From Deltaproteobacteria bacterium (GTDB lineage Bacteria > Myxococcota_C > UBA6777): a stretch of DNA of 64,000 nt. The stretch is from NCBI GenBank assembly GCA_006226375.1, contig SBHC01000081.1:310001-374000 (forward strand), written 5' to 3'. Within the stretch, counting starts at the first letter, position 1. The number at the start of each line of letters is the position of its first letter. This document shows, piece by piece, positions 9,410-17,993 of the stretch. Under the pieces are notes generated by a model. The model made no database searches. It worked only from the letters and a program-made list of their open reading frames with translations, and was not told the origin of the DNA. A program made the translations under genes and the position numbers.

Positions 9410-10063
9410 ATGTTCTTGAATATGGGCTTTCCCGAGGTTGCTACCATTTTGGTCGCCGCCCTCTTACTTCTAGGCCCCCAAAAGCTACCTGAGTTTGCGC
9501 GCTGGCTGGGTCGTATGATCCGAGAAGTTCGCAAAACCACCCAGGAAGTCCGCGACGTCATCAACCTGGAAATCGAAAAAGAAGAGATTGAGCGTCTTCG
9601 CAAAGAGTTTGCGGAACACGTCAACATCGATCCGTCCTTGGAGTTGGAAAAAGCCGCTCAAGACTGGATCTCTGAAGTCGAACAAGATGCAGACGCTGAC
9701 GATCACATCGACGATCATCTCGCCCAAGAGCTAACGGACGCGGTTGAGAACCAACAAATGTATCCCACAAAAGCTTCGGTTTCTGAGGATACAGGCGATG
9801 ACCAACCCGAAGCAGTCTCAACCTCTGATGTTGGTGCAGACGAAACATCCTCGCCGGACGCAGAGACTGACGTTCCCGAAGAGCCAGAACCGCTACCCGT
9901 GATAGCACCTCCAGAAGGCTCGGTTGCCCGAGGACGAAGCATACACAGCGCGCTACCAGTGGACGACGAACCAAAAGCTCCCCTTGAGCTCCCTGATGTT
10001 TCAGAGGACAAAGAACCCGTTCCTGTCCCAGCGACGAAAGCCACCGATACTCCTTCGTCTTGA
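9410..10063 (+). CDS. tatB: Twin-arginine translocase subunit TatB-like (TatA/B family)
   Basis: 217 aa from the ATG at 9410 (ATG at 9422 also possible; neither has a clear Shine-Dalgarno). The first about 30 residues carry the TatA/B pattern: a short hydrophobic helix (VATILVAALLLLG), the conserved hinge GPQKLPE, then an amphipathic helix (ARWLGRMIREVRK). A charged helical section follows, then a long acidic Glu/Pro/Ser/Asp tail (about 100-217), much longer than in TatA and typical of TatB. TatB passes folded, twin-arginine-signal proteins to the pore. tatC follows after 94 bp, supporting TatB over TatA; no TatA copy is visible in this window. Confidence 0.85.
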   Translation: MFLNMGFPEVATILVAALLLLGPQKLPEFARWLGRMIREVRKTTQEVRDVINLEIEKEEIERLRKEFAEHVNIDPSLELEKAAQDWISEVEQDADADDHIDDHLAQELTDAVENQQMYPTKASVSEDTGDDQPEAVSTSDVGADETSSPDAETDVPEEPEPLPVIAPPEGSVARGRSIHSALPVDDEPKAPLELPDVSEDKEPVPVPATKATDTPSS

Positions 10064-10157
10064 CGGAAGTTCCCAAAGGTTGTACTTCCTCCAGGCCCAC
10101 CCCCTTCGGGAAATGCGGCCCGGCTCTCCCTCTACAACGCGATAAAAAGGTTGATAC

Positions 10158-11426
10158 GTGCGATACGTGACCCAATGGATGCGCTCTCGCTCCCAGAACT
10201 ACTATGATCCCGAACGTCCTCTCTCAGAGCACCTGGGAGAGCTTCGAACCCGCCTTCTTTACAGCGTTCTGGCAATTTCCATCTGCGCTATTTTGGGTTT
10301 TGTGTACGCACGTGAGATCATCGGCTTCTTGATGGGTCCTTTGAAGCAGGCCATCGTTGGGCTGGATGTCCCTCCGCAATTGCACTTTACCAGCATCACC
10401 GAACCGCTGTTCCAGTCGTTTCAGATCGCCATCTTTGCGGGTATCTCTCTCGCGTTCCCTTACTGGGTATGGCAGCTCTGGTTGTTTGTGGCTCCAGGCC
10501 TTTACAACCATGAAAAGAAGATGGTCGGTCCGGTCATTGTCTCCGCCACCCTCCTCTTCTTAATGGGGACTGCCTTTGCTTATACGGTCGCCGTACCGAT
10601 TGCGTACCGGTTTCTCTTGCTCTACGCCAACCCCCACCAGGCGATGGAGGGAAAACCCAAAGTCTCAGCCAAAGGACCTCGTCTCTTGGTCCGAGAGGTT
10701 GACCCTCGCCAAAGCACCCTACCCGCACGACGGAAACCACTTCAACGGAAGCCATCGACCCGTCCGGCCCATCCACCAACAAAGCGAACGCTGGTCAAGA
10801 CGCCTCCCAAGCAGCAGGCTCCCCCTCAAGCTCGCTCTCTCTCCAAAGTGAAGGTGCTGATCCAAGAGCCTGATCCCAACAAGCCCAACGAGAAACTTCG
10901 GCTTCAGTTGGAGATCGACCCGTCTATCCAGAAAGAGACATCACAACGCATCTCTACTCCGGAGCAGTGGCTTGCCCTCTTGCTGCGTCAGAAGAACATC
11001 GCCCTGACCTGGAAAAAGGGTGAGGCGAAGCGCCAGTTTGAACTGAACATGCACTGGCCCGACCGGGCACAAGCCAACGACACAATGGGCGAATTGAAAC
11101 CCATTCTGACCCTGCAGGCTTACCTGTCTCTGTCTTCGTGGTTTTTGTTGGGATTTGGTCTCATCTTCCAAACGCCCCTGGTGATTTTCCTGATCTGTGT
11201 GGCTGGGATTATCACACCCGAACAGCTTGGCATGTACCGACGCCACGCCTTTGTCGCCATTTTGGCAGTGGCTGCAGTACTCACTCCAACAGGAGATCCC
11301 TTAAACTTGATGATCATGGCTATTCCCATGTACATTTTGTTTGAGCTTGGGTTGTTGGTCTCACGCATCTATCTTCGAAACCAGCCTTCCTGGGAAGATG
11401 ACGATAACGAAGAGCCAGCCTCCTAA
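10158..11426 (+). CDS. tatC: Sec-independent translocase TatC with a ~150-aa periplasmic insertion
   Basis: 422 aa; TatC is usually about 240-270 aa. GTG start at 10158 with AAAAGG 7 nt upstream. Six membrane helices can be placed: TM1 about 32-52, TM2 80-105, TM3 124-155, TM4 322-350, TM5 364-378, TM6 383-402. Conserved family features include LSEHLGELRTR at the N terminus, FAPYW-type cytoplasmic loop residues (PYWVWQLWLFVAPGLYNHEK) and PTGDPLN between TM5 and TM6. The oddity is residues about 160-312, between TM3 and TM4, the second periplasmic loop: a Pro/Arg/Lys-rich stretch followed by a folded-looking segment. Cotranscribed with tatB. Overall identity is secure; the role of the insertion is unknown. 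Confidence 0.94.
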   Translation: MRYVTQWMRSRSQNYYDPERPLSEHLGELRTRLLYSVLAISICAILGFVYAREIIGFLMGPLKQAIVGLDVPPQLHFTSITEPLFQSFQIAIFAGISLAFPYWVWQLWLFVAPGLYNHEKKMVGPVIVSATLLFLMGTAFAYTVAVPIAYRFLLLYANPHQAMEGKPKVSAKGPRLLVREVDPRQSTLPARRKPLQRKPSTRPAHPPTKRTLVKTPPKQQAPPQARSLSKVKVLIQEPDPNKPNEKLRLQLEIDPSIQKETSQRISTPEQWLALLLRQKNIALTWKKGEAKRQFELNMHWPDRAQANDTMGELKPILTLQAYLSLSSWFLLGFGLIFQTPLVIFLICVAGIITPEQLGMYRRHAFVAILAVAAVLTPTGDPLNLMIMAIPMYILFELGLLVSRIYLRNQPSWEDDDNEEPAS

Positions 11427-11545
11427 GCAGACTGCAAACGTCATGGAGTAGGGCACCTCTCGTAGACTCCTCCTCACATTCACCCTGACCCACTTCATCA
11501 AGAACAACACGCTGGTGCTGCAATCCATGCAATCACCGCCCCTAT

Positions 11546-11580
11546 CATTTCGTGGTGCAAAGCGAAGCCGCCACGAAATG
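11546..11580 (+). promoter_or_regulatory. Perfect 10-bp hairpin between tatC and murA
   Basis: CATTTCGTGG (11546-11555) and CCACGAAATG (11571-11580) form a perfect stem around a 15-nt loop. No T-tract follows on the plus strand, so it is not a standard terminator. It ends 26 bp before the murA ATG, so it could be a leader structure or a protein-binding palindrome. A possible -10 (TATCAT, 11544-11549) overlaps its left arm. Confidence 0.5.
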
Positions 11581-11606
11581 CACTGACTATCGAGAACGAG
11601 GTTACC

Positions 11607-12860
11607 ATGGACAAATTTATCGTTTACGGAGGAGCACGACTGGTTGGGGAGACTCATGTCAGCGGCGCGAAGAATGCGGTTCTTCCGCTGCTCTCCGCCT
11701 GTCTCCTGACCCGTGGGAAAAGCACCATCCACAACGTCCCTGACCTTCGGGATGTTCGGACGATGCTCCGACTGCTCCAAGAGATGGGGGCTGAAGCCCA
11801 CATGGAGGATCACACTGTTTGGGTCGATACGTCCAACCTGGAAAAACAGGAAGCCGCCTACGATCTTGTCCGAACCATGCGCGCCTCGGTGCTTGTTCTT
11901 GGGCCCCTCACAGCCCGCTACGGCAAAGCCCGGGTGTCCCTGCCAGGAGGCTGCGCGATCGGCGCTCGTCCCATCAACCTCCATCTCATGGGACTGGAAC
12001 GACTGGGGGCTTCCATTGAGCTAGAAGGTGGCTATGTCATCGCTCAAGCTTCGCGCTTGAAAGGTACAACCATTCGTCTGGAGATGCCGACCGTCACAGG
12101 AACTGGCAACTTGATGATGGCAGCCAGCTTGGCCGAAGGTCGAACGATCATCGAAAATGCGGCTCGTGAACCCGAAATTCAGGATCTCGCCAAGTTCATC
12201 AACCAGATGGGCGGCAAGATCAAAGGAGCGGGCACAGGTCTTGTGGTGATCGACGGCGTTGACGAACTGCAGCCCATCGAATACTCGGTGATGCATGACC
12301 GCATTGAAGCCGGAACCCTCCTTGCAGCCGGCGTGATCACTCGCGGCGACATCCTCGTCAAGAACTGTCCGGTTGATGGCATGGGCGTGGTCCTCGACAA
12401 ACTTCGCTCGACAGGAGCCACTCTTACCGTGGAAGGCAACGATGTCCGCGTCCAAATGGACGGACCGATCGAGCCCGTAGACATCAGAACCCAGCCCCAC
12501 CCTGGCTTCCCCACAGATATGCAAGCCCAAATGATGGCCTTGATGACAGTAGCCAACGGCCGCTCCACCATCTCAGAGACCATCTTTGAGAACCGCTTCA
12601 TGCACGTATCAGAGCTGCGTCGAATGGGAGCGGATATTATCTGCGAAGGCTCAATGGCGGTGATCCGAGGTCGTGAGGTTCTCCAGAGCGCCCCAGTGAT
12701 GGCAACCGATCTACGCGCCAGCGCATGCCTTGTTCTAGCAGGGATGGTCGCGGAAGGGGCAACCGAGATCCGTCGGATCTACCACCTTGACCGCGGCTAC
12801 GAGCGCATCGAAGACAAGCTTCATGCCCTTGGTGCCCGCATTCAGCGAGTGAACAGCTAA
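11607..12860 (+). CDS. murA: UDP-N-acetylglucosamine 1-carboxyvinyltransferase MurA
   Basis: 417 aa, normal length. First committed step of peptidoglycan synthesis: transfers enolpyruvate from PEP to UDP-GlcNAc in the cytoplasm. Visible signatures: [10 protein letters not shown] with Lys22-Asn23, the catalytic loop [10 protein letters not shown] with Cys116 (the fosfomycin-sensitive Cys form), [11 protein letters not shown] in the second half, and [17 protein letters not shown] near the C terminus. Two inside-out alpha/beta domains as usual. Start set by GAGG 6-8 nt upstream of the ATG. The next gene begins 4 bp after its stop, so the two are almost certainly cotranscribed. Confidence 0.97.
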   Translation: MDKFIVYGGARLVGETHVSGAKNAVLPLLSACLLTRGKSTIHNVPDLRDVRTMLRLLQEMGAEAHMEDHTVWVDTSNLEKQEAAYDLVRTMRASVLVLGPLTARYGKARVSLPGGCAIGARPINLHLMGLERLGASIELEGGYVIAQASRLKGTTIRLEMPTVTGTGNLMMAASLAEGRTIIENAAREPEIQDLAKFINQMGGKIKGAGTGLVVIDGVDELQPIEYSVMHDRIEAGTLLAAGVITRGDILVKNCPVDGMGVVLDKLRSTGATLTVEGNDVRVQMDGPIEPVDIRTQPHPGFPTDMQAQMMALMTVANGRSTISETIFENRFMHVSELRRMGADIICEGSMAVIRGREVLQSAPVMATDLRASACLVLAGMVAEGATEIRRIYHLDRGYERIEDKLHALGARIQRVNS

Positions 12861-12864
12861 AACG

Positions 12865-13512
12865 ATGACGCCTCGAACCCTCCTGTCCTGCCGTGGTTGG
12901 TTGTGGTGTGGAGGATTGGGCCTCACCCTACTCACTGCATCCCCTGTGAGTTCCGCCCCAACCCCTCGACCCCAACCCGCTCCCCAAACCCCAAAACCAG
13001 CAAAGAAGTCCTGGAAGATCTCCACGATTCAGGCTTATGCAAAAGCCTTGAATCGCTCATTTCCCAAGGTCAAAGGGACCACTCTTGCGAAGACCAAACG
13101 CAAGTTGCCCTCGCAGCTGTACGGCAAAGTCAACCTTGTCTTGGTCGCGTTTGCCCGGAGTCACCAAAAAACCATCAAGACATGGCGCCCACACATCAAG
13201 ACACTGTGCAGCAAGAACCCTGGACTCGATTACATGATCATCCCTGTGATGAATGGTTTCGCCCGGCTGTTCGGCGGCTTGATCGAAGGTGGAATGCGCA
13301 AGGTCTACAAAACCCAAAAGGCTCGCCAACGCACTCTACCCTTGTATTACGGTCGAGACCTTTTTGAGAAAGGCCTCAAACTACGCAGCACCAAGCAAAT
13401 GATCGCGTTACTTGTGGATCGCAAGGGTCGTGTGTTGTGGCAAAAGCCAGGTCCTGTGACCAAAGCGAGCCTGCGTTCGTTACGCCAGACGCTTCGTCGT
13501 TTGTACCGATGA
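12865..13512 (+). CDS. Secreted thioredoxin-fold-like protein (ATP10-like pattern), unknown function
   Basis: 215 aa, 4 bp downstream of murA. N-terminal signal peptide (Arg start, GLGLTLLTASPVSSA) followed by a Pro-rich linker. The rest is suggestive of a redoxin/ATP10-like fold: SFPKVKGTTL and LPSQLYGKVNLVLVAFARSHQ match the 'property of interest, then hydrophobic strand' layout, and the C terminus has ALLVDRKGRVLWQKPG as in peroxiredoxin-like proteins. There is no CXXC pair; a single Cys (TLCSKNP) remains, so thiol-disulfide activity is unlikely. Function not recognised; the family call is an inference from pattern only. Confidence 0.7.
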   Translation: MTPRTLLSCRGWLWCGGLGLTLLTASPVSSAPTPRPQPAPQTPKPAKKSWKISTIQAYAKALNRSFPKVKGTTLAKTKRKLPSQLYGKVNLVLVAFARSHQKTIKTWRPHIKTLCSKNPGLDYMIIPVMNGFARLFGGLIEGGMRKVYKTQKARQRTLPLYYGRDLFEKGLKLRSTKQMIALLVDRKGRVLWQKPGPVTKASLRSLRQTLRRLYR

Positions 13513-13543
13513 TGTAGAGAGAGGTAGAGAAGAAGAGGAAGAT

Positions 13544-15220
13544 CTATTTGTTGTCTTCATCCGAGGGAGGAAAGGGAGGTGGTGTTGAAGGTGCACCACC
13601 GAAGCCTGGGAATCCACCTGTGGGCTGAGGAAAGCCAGGAGCTCCAGGTGGCTGAGAGCCTGGATTGGGCGGCGGTGTAGCTGGCCCAGCCGCGAAGCCT
13701 GGGAATCCACCTGTGGGTTGCGGAAAGCCAGGAGCGCCAGGAGGTTGGGAACCTGGGGTTGGTGTGTTGGGTCCAGCCGCAAAGCCTGGGAATCCACCTG
13801 TGGGTTGCGGAAACGCGGGAGTCGCCGCAGGGTTCGGTGTAGCAGGAGCCCCTGCAAAACCGGGGAATCCGCCCGTTGGCTGTGGAAAACCAGGAGTTCC
13901 AGGAGGCTGGGAACCAGGAATCGGCGTCCCTGGTGTACCTGCAAAGCCTGGGAACCCACCTGTGGGTTGCGGAGCAGACGGAGCAACTCCAGGGGGAGGA
14001 GTCGCTGGTCCAGCACCGAGACCGGGGAAACCGCCTGTGGGCTGGGGGAATGCAGGTGTCATTGGTGGATTGGGAGTTGCAGGAGCGCCTCCAAATCCAG
14101 GAAACCCGCCCGTTGGCTGTGGGAAACCAGGACCACCAGCCATGCCAGGACCACCTGGTGTTGGCATGGGAGCAATCTGGGTGGACTCTGCTGGCGAGTC
14201 CTGCACAAAGTCGTCGTGCTCACCAGGGAGCTTGTGAATACGACCCGTCGCCTCGTGGTGAGGCACACGCGGATCATCGATCGAAAATGGATTGGGCTCC
14301 GAAGGAGGCATCGGAGGAGCACCCAAAGACGCAGGCTGTTGACCGGCAGGAGGCGCTCCAAAGGGGTCAGGAGGCGCAGGCAAAGGTGCATCCTGTTGAG
14401 CCTGACCAAAGATGCCTGGAGGTTCCGGCAAAGGGATCTCCGCTTCGACCGGAGGAGAACTCCCAAACGGATCGGCTGGGGGCTCAAACACAGCAGGCGC
14501 AGGGTTTCCACCCGCCTCAAACGGATTCACTACGCTGTCCATGTTGACATTGGACACAGAAACAGCCGAATCTTCCGGTGTAACAATCGGAGGAGCACCG
14601 CTGATGATGTGTTTCTTCAGCTTGGCTGTAAACGACTGCATAAAGTTCCGGAAACCATCCACAAGAGCCTGTTCTTGCGAAAAGTTCAGCTTGTCCGAGA
14701 AACGCTGTTCGTTCTCGGGCCGGGTCAACTCTGTGCCATCATAGTCGGTAGGTGACAGATACTTCTGCTTCACCAGGAAGAAATCGTAGATATCTTCACG
14801 AAGGCGGTTGATTCGGTCGTTGGGGAAAGGATACCCCACGACTTTGCAAACGTCTTCCAGGTGTTCAAGGCAGCGGTCGTTGTGGATCGCGATACTGGCT
14901 CGCGAACTCGTCAACCCATCAAAGTCGAAAAGATCTAAGTAGATATCGACAGCTGCATCGTACTTTTTCTTTTCCTCCCACTTTGCCGCCTTTTTCCACT
15001 TTCCGCCAGACAGAAAGGGGCGATAAAACGAGCGGAGAAACCCGTACAATTTGCGAAGGATCATGGATGGGGGTGTATTGCGGTCGATACCGAGCGAGCG
15101 CAACATCCAGTAGACGATACCCAACAACCCAATCGCAACAACAATAGCCAAGATCACTTTGGATGCCTTGGCAGCGAACAAGAAATTCGGATTTTGGATC
15201 AGTTCCCAACGAAACGACAT
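13544..15220 (-). CDS. Membrane-anchored protein with Pro/Gly-rich tandem repeats
   Basis: 558 aa from the ATG at 15220 (AGAGGT 5 nt upstream; an ATG at 15247 is less likely). One N-terminal membrane helix (about 20-40, ILAIVVAIGLLGIVYWML), then a charged helical domain (about 60-215), an acidic Pro-rich linker, and a C-terminal region with seven copies of the motif PQPTGGFPG(F/L) separated by variable Pro/Ala/Thr spacers, ending DEDNK. Topology suggests a short cytoplasmic N terminus, with the rest exposed to one side. Such repeats often act as flexible, sticky or wall-spanning segments. No family recognised. Convergent with the gene ending at 13512. Confidence 0.85.
   Translation of the reverse strand: MSFRWELIQNPNFLFAAKASKVILAIVVAIGLLGIVYWMLRSLGIDRNTPPSMILRKLYGFLRSFYRPFLSGGKWKKAAKWEEKKKYDAAVDIYLDLFDFDGLTSSRASIAIHNDRCLEHLEDVCKVVGYPFPNDRINRLREDIYDFFLVKQKYLSPTDYDGTELTRPENEQRFSDKLNFSQEQALVDGFRNFMQSFTAKLKKHIISGAPPIVTPEDSAVSVSNVNMDSVVNPFEAGGNPAPAVFEPPADPFGSSPPVEAEIPLPEPPGIFGQAQQDAPLPAPPDPFGAPPAGQQPASLGAPPMPPSEPNPFSIDDPRVPHHEATGRIHKLPGEHDDFVQDSPAESTQIAPMPTPGGPGMAGGPGFPQPTGGFPGFGGAPATPNPPMTPAFPQPTGGFPGLGAGPATPPPGVAPSAPQPTGGFPGFAGTPGTPIPGSQPPGTPGFPQPTGGFPGFAGAPATPNPAATPAFPQPTGGFPGFAAGPNTPTPGSQPPGAPGFPQPTGGFPGFAAGPATPPPNPGSQPPGAPGFPQPTGGFPGFGGAPSTPPPFPPSDEDNK
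13590..14135. repeat. Tandem repeat array encoding PQPTGGFPGF units
   Basis: Seven imperfect coding repeats of roughly 70-90 bp, each with a core near GGGAATCCACCTGTGGG-type sequence on the plus strand (reverse complement of GGFP codons). Copies share synonymous positions, so recent duplication is likely. Prone to copy-number change and to assembly error. Confidence 0.75.
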
Positions 15221-15322
15221 ACCCGACCTCTGATTGGTATGAAGCACTCAGTTCGACAAATTCGCCCTACCTTAACAGTTTCCAGACGGCGGCGCAAGCC
15301 ACACTTGAACAGGATTCAACGT

Positions 15323-16639
15323 TCAAGCAAAAGCACCGGAAGACTGGACAAGAAGCAGCACAATGTCACCCACATGAGTACCTGTCGGCCCAGTCCGAAC
15401 AAAAGACTGAGCCCATTGATGGAATTGATAACTATCAAACGAGACTTTCATACCTTCCACGTCCCCACCCCGAGCGTTCACCCGAGACAAGGTCTCTCCG
15501 TCCACAAGAGCACCAGCAACATCGGTTGGACCGTCTGTACCATCAGAGCCAACAGCGAGCATGCACCAACCGCTTCGCTGTGCCATCTGCTCAGCAACGT
15601 GGAGGGCCAAATGCTGGAGCCTCCCCCCTTGCCCCGGACCTGTTACAGCAAGAGTGGGTTCGCCCCCCCCAACCCACAAGACCCCATCCTTGGATGGACT
15701 GCCTTGTTTAATCCGCTCTACCACTCGATGTACCAATTCTTCGACAGAAACACTCAGCGATCCTAGATCTCGTATTGGAACGTGGGACGTACTTTCGGCC
15801 TCTTCTCTAAGAACTCTCTGAAGATCCAGGTTTGACATCAAACAGTCGTAAGGCATAGAGCCTGCTACCGTTTCATTGGGCTTCAGCGTTTCGGGACGGC
15901 GGCCTACCTTTCCCTCTTCTAGTATACGGACGATCGAAGGCAGCTGTGCAGTCAGTTGGTAGCGTTGAAGAACAGTCAAAGCGTCTTCAAAGGTCGTAGG
16001 GTCCGGCACAGTAGGCCCTGAGCCAATGGCGTCGGGGTGGTCTCCAGGAACATCGGAAAGAGACAGTGTCCACCCACTCGCTGGACTAAGGGCACGCCGC
16101 AAACCACCTCCCTTCAACAAGGAGAGATGCTTCCGCACGCTGTTGATCTCCTGAATGGTAGCTCCAGCCTGTAACAAAAGCTGCCCTGCTGTTGCGATAT
16201 CTTCCCAACCAAGCCCTGGAACAGGGGCAATGCAAAGTGAAGAAGCTCCCCCCGAGAGCAGCAAGAGCCATCGATCATCCTCACCCAGCCCCTTCGCCAG
16301 TTCCAACATCAGGTGCCCAGCCTTGGCAGATCGTTCGTCTGGAACAGGATGTCGGGCTTCAAGAGTTGTCCAACCTGGGATCGTTTTGGCGTGACCATCT
16401 TTGGTGATCATCCAACCTTCCGACAGCCGATCTCCCACAACCCGCTGGGCCCCTTCGGCCATGGCTGCCGCCGCTTTGCCAAGAGCAACAACAACAGACC
16501 GACCTCCAGGTTCAGGATTCCAAAGTTGAGGCTTGCTCCGCAGCGCACGCTCCACCAACAAGTCGGACTGAACACGGGACAACGCACTCTCCCACAAATC
16601 CAACAACCAGGAACGCGCAACAGATGGGTTCATCCCCAT
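15323..16639 (-). CDS. Glycerate kinase (DUF4147/MOFRL family, GckA/TtuD-like)
   Basis: 438 aa, family-typical length. Phosphorylates D-glycerate (usually to 2-phosphoglycerate) with ATP. Seen: VVALGKAAAAMAEGA near the N terminus, HPVPDERSAKAG, LLLLSGGASSLCIAPVPG (phosphate-binding loop), INSVRKHLSLLKGGGL, SDVPGDHPDAIGSGPTVPDP, and in the MOFRL C-terminal domain AVGSDGTDGPTDVAGA and TGPTGTHVGDIVLLL. ATG at 16639 has AAGGA 5 nt upstream. Single gene by appearance; the neighbour upstream is divergent. Could feed serine, glyoxylate or hydroxypyruvate carbon into glycolysis. Confidence 0.93.
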   Translation of the reverse strand: MGMNPSVARSWLLDLWESALSRVQSDLLVERALRSKPQLWNPEPGGRSVVVALGKAAAAMAEGAQRVVGDRLSEGWMITKDGHAKTIPGWTTLEARHPVPDERSAKAGHLMLELAKGLGEDDRWLLLLSGGASSLCIAPVPGLGWEDIATAGQLLLQAGATIQEINSVRKHLSLLKGGGLRRALSPASGWTLSLSDVPGDHPDAIGSGPTVPDPTTFEDALTVLQRYQLTAQLPSIVRILEEGKVGRRPETLKPNETVAGSMPYDCLMSNLDLQRVLREEAESTSHVPIRDLGSLSVSVEELVHRVVERIKQGSPSKDGVLWVGGGEPTLAVTGPGQGGRLQHLALHVAEQMAQRSGWCMLAVGSDGTDGPTDVAGALVDGETLSRVNARGGDVEGMKVSFDSYQFHQWAQSFVRTGPTGTHVGDIVLLLVQSSGAFA

Positions 16640-16790
16640 AGATTTCCTTCCTCAGGAAAGAGCTTAACGCAAGCCGGGAATCGGTTGCATTCTCGAAACA
16701 ACAACTATACAATGCTTGGCTATCACCGCAATGGGAATGTGTAACCATCAGCTCCCACATGCTCACAGCAGCAGGAAGAGGATTTCCGCC

Positions 16791-17120
16791 TTGAAGATTC
16801 GCAAATCATCCATCCGCAGCACTTCGGTCAAAGAGACCTCCAGCGCCAAAGTGGATGCCACCGAAGCCAACGAGCCGTTAGAAGCCATCGACAATGTCGA
16901 TCAAGCGGACCGGTTTGAAGTGGGTGGCTCTGCTCCTGAATACGAAGAGCGGGAAGAAGAACCCGAAGAGTTGGAAGAGCTCCTTGAAGAAAGTCTGGAA
17001 GACCCGGTGATGTTCCAAGAAGTCGCCCGGTCCGCCTTGCTTGGCATGGAAGAACTCCCACCCAGCGTTGATACAACCTGGAACGGTGTTGCAACTCTCC
17101 TCGATCCCGATCGAGACTAA
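16791..17120 (+). CDS. Small acidic hypothetical protein
   Basis: About 109 aa when started at the TTG at 16791, which has GAGGA 8 nt upstream; an in-frame ATG at 16716 gives 134 aa but no Shine-Dalgarno. Basic first 20 residues (KIRKSSIRST), then a strongly acidic middle (EEREEEPEELEELLEESLEDP) and a C-terminal segment with an MEELPPSVDTTW motif. No domain recognised. Its stop lies 18 bp before the DcrB-like gene, so the two are probably one operon. Gene reality is supported by spacing, by codon usage like its neighbours and by absence of a better frame. Confidence 0.65.
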   Translation: MKIRKSSIRSTSVKETSSAKVDATEANEPLEAIDNVDQADRFEVGGSAPEYEEREEEPEELEELLEESLEDPVMFQEVARSALLGMEELPPSVDTTWNGVATLLDPDRD

Positions 17121-17138
17121 TCAGCGGAGCATGATCGT

Positions 17139-17669
17139 ATGAGTCGGGTCCACAAATCCAACACTCCGCCATCGCCCCCCCAGACAGAACGGAAAAACCC
17201 CATCCAAATGGGCGAGATGGCCATCGAACTACCAGGCAGCTGGAGTGATCGCACGGTGTACACCTTTGTCGCTCCTCGCGTGGTAGACCCCAGACAAAGT
17301 CCGCACCTCCGTATGCGCTCAGGCTTCCGAGAGAACCTCTCTGTCAGTCGAGAACGAATCCCCTACGGCACCACCGCTGAAGATTACCTCGACGACCAAC
17401 TTGAAGAGCTACAGCCCCGCCTCCAACGGTTCCGATTCTTGTACGACGAACCGATCCTCATCTCCGGCCAAACCGGCCACTCCGTCGCGTACAGGTTCTC
17501 CCTTCGCGGCCAACGTCTGGATGTCTGCCAACTTCGTATCGCTGTCCCTGTTGGCTACGATATGCTCGTGTTCACAGGCACCGCCGCCGCCCACGTCTTT
17601 GACCAAAAGAAAGACTCGTTTGTCGCCGTCGCCCAATCGCTTCGCTTTCCCCCCCAACCCCTCCCCTAA
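17139..17669 (+). CDS. DcrB-like (DUF1795) protein
   Basis: 176 aa. Pattern matches the DcrB/DUF1795 fold: IELPGSWSDRTVYTFVAP at the start, SVSRERIPYGTTAEDYLDDQLEEL in the middle, then VAYRFSLRGQRL and a final LVFTGTA...F..VAQSLRFPP. DUF1795 proteins are small alpha/beta proteins, often coupled to type VI secretion or phage C1 uptake loci, but no secretion genes are visible here. No signal peptide, so probably cytoplasmic. GGAG 9 nt before the ATG. Follows the small acidic protein by 18 bp. Confidence 0.75.
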   Translation: MSRVHKSNTPPSPPQTERKNPIQMGEMAIELPGSWSDRTVYTFVAPRVVDPRQSPHLRMRSGFRENLSVSRERIPYGTTAEDYLDDQLEELQPRLQRFRFLYDEPILISGQTGHSVAYRFSLRGQRLDVCQLRIAVPVGYDMLVFTGTAAAHVFDQKKDSFVAVAQSLRFPPQPLP

Positions 17670-17768
17670 CAACAACCTTCGTTCTTGCGAACCTGAAACA
17701 TCCCTCAAGAATGGGGATGGTTCTGCTGAACACGCGGGAATCCCTAAAAAACTTGACACTTACGCCAT

Positions 17769-17848
17769 GAACGCGGAATTTACGTTCCGAACGCGGGATT
17801 TACAACATAAATGTGGGATTTACACCGTGAACGTGGAAATAAATTCCC
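17769..17848. repeat. Four tandem 20-bp direct repeats (possible upstream activator sites)
   Basis: Units begin at 17769, 17789, 17809 and 17829 with exact 20-bp spacing. The common core is (G)AACGCGGGATTTAC, degraded to AAATGTGGGATTTAC in unit 3 and GAACGTGGAAATAAA in unit 4. Twenty base pairs is about two helical turns, so the sites would lie on one DNA face. They end 80 bp before the -35 of the receiver-gene promoter. Confidence 0.75.
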
Positions 17849-17928
17849 ACGCTAGTCATCTCATTTGTTGTGGTGACTTGGGTTGTTGGATGGGCAAAAA
17901 ATTGGGGTGGAATTCACGCGCTGAACCC

Positions 17929-17957
17929 TTGTCAATCTGTGGGCTTCCGGCTATGCT
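17929..17957 (+). promoter_or_regulatory. Promoter of the receiver-domain gene
   Basis: TTGTCA (17929-17934), 17-bp spacer, TATGCT (17952-17957). Predicted start near 17964, a 30-nt leader before the ATG at 17994. Confidence 0.5.
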
Positions 17958-17993
17958 TGTGTCCTGCGATATTGACTGAAGAGGAACCGATTT

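Larger units (their letters stand above)
17670..17993. other. Regulatory intergenic region ahead of the receiver protein
   Basis: 324 bp, clearly AT-richer than the flanking genes. It holds four 20-bp direct repeats (17769-17848) and a good promoter (17929-17957) for the receiver gene. An open frame running through the repeats has no family features and is probably not translated. Confidence 0.7.

Noticed and set aside
13665-14755. Plus-strand Gly/Pro-rich frames opposite the repeat protein
   Set aside because: They come from the repeat DNA read backwards; the minus-strand gene has a membrane helix, start and Shine-Dalgarno.
17761-17979. Protein-coding reading of the 20-bp repeats (MNAEFTFRTRD... 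frame)
   Set aside because: 20 bp is not a multiple of three, so repeats shift frame; composition and position favour a regulatory array.
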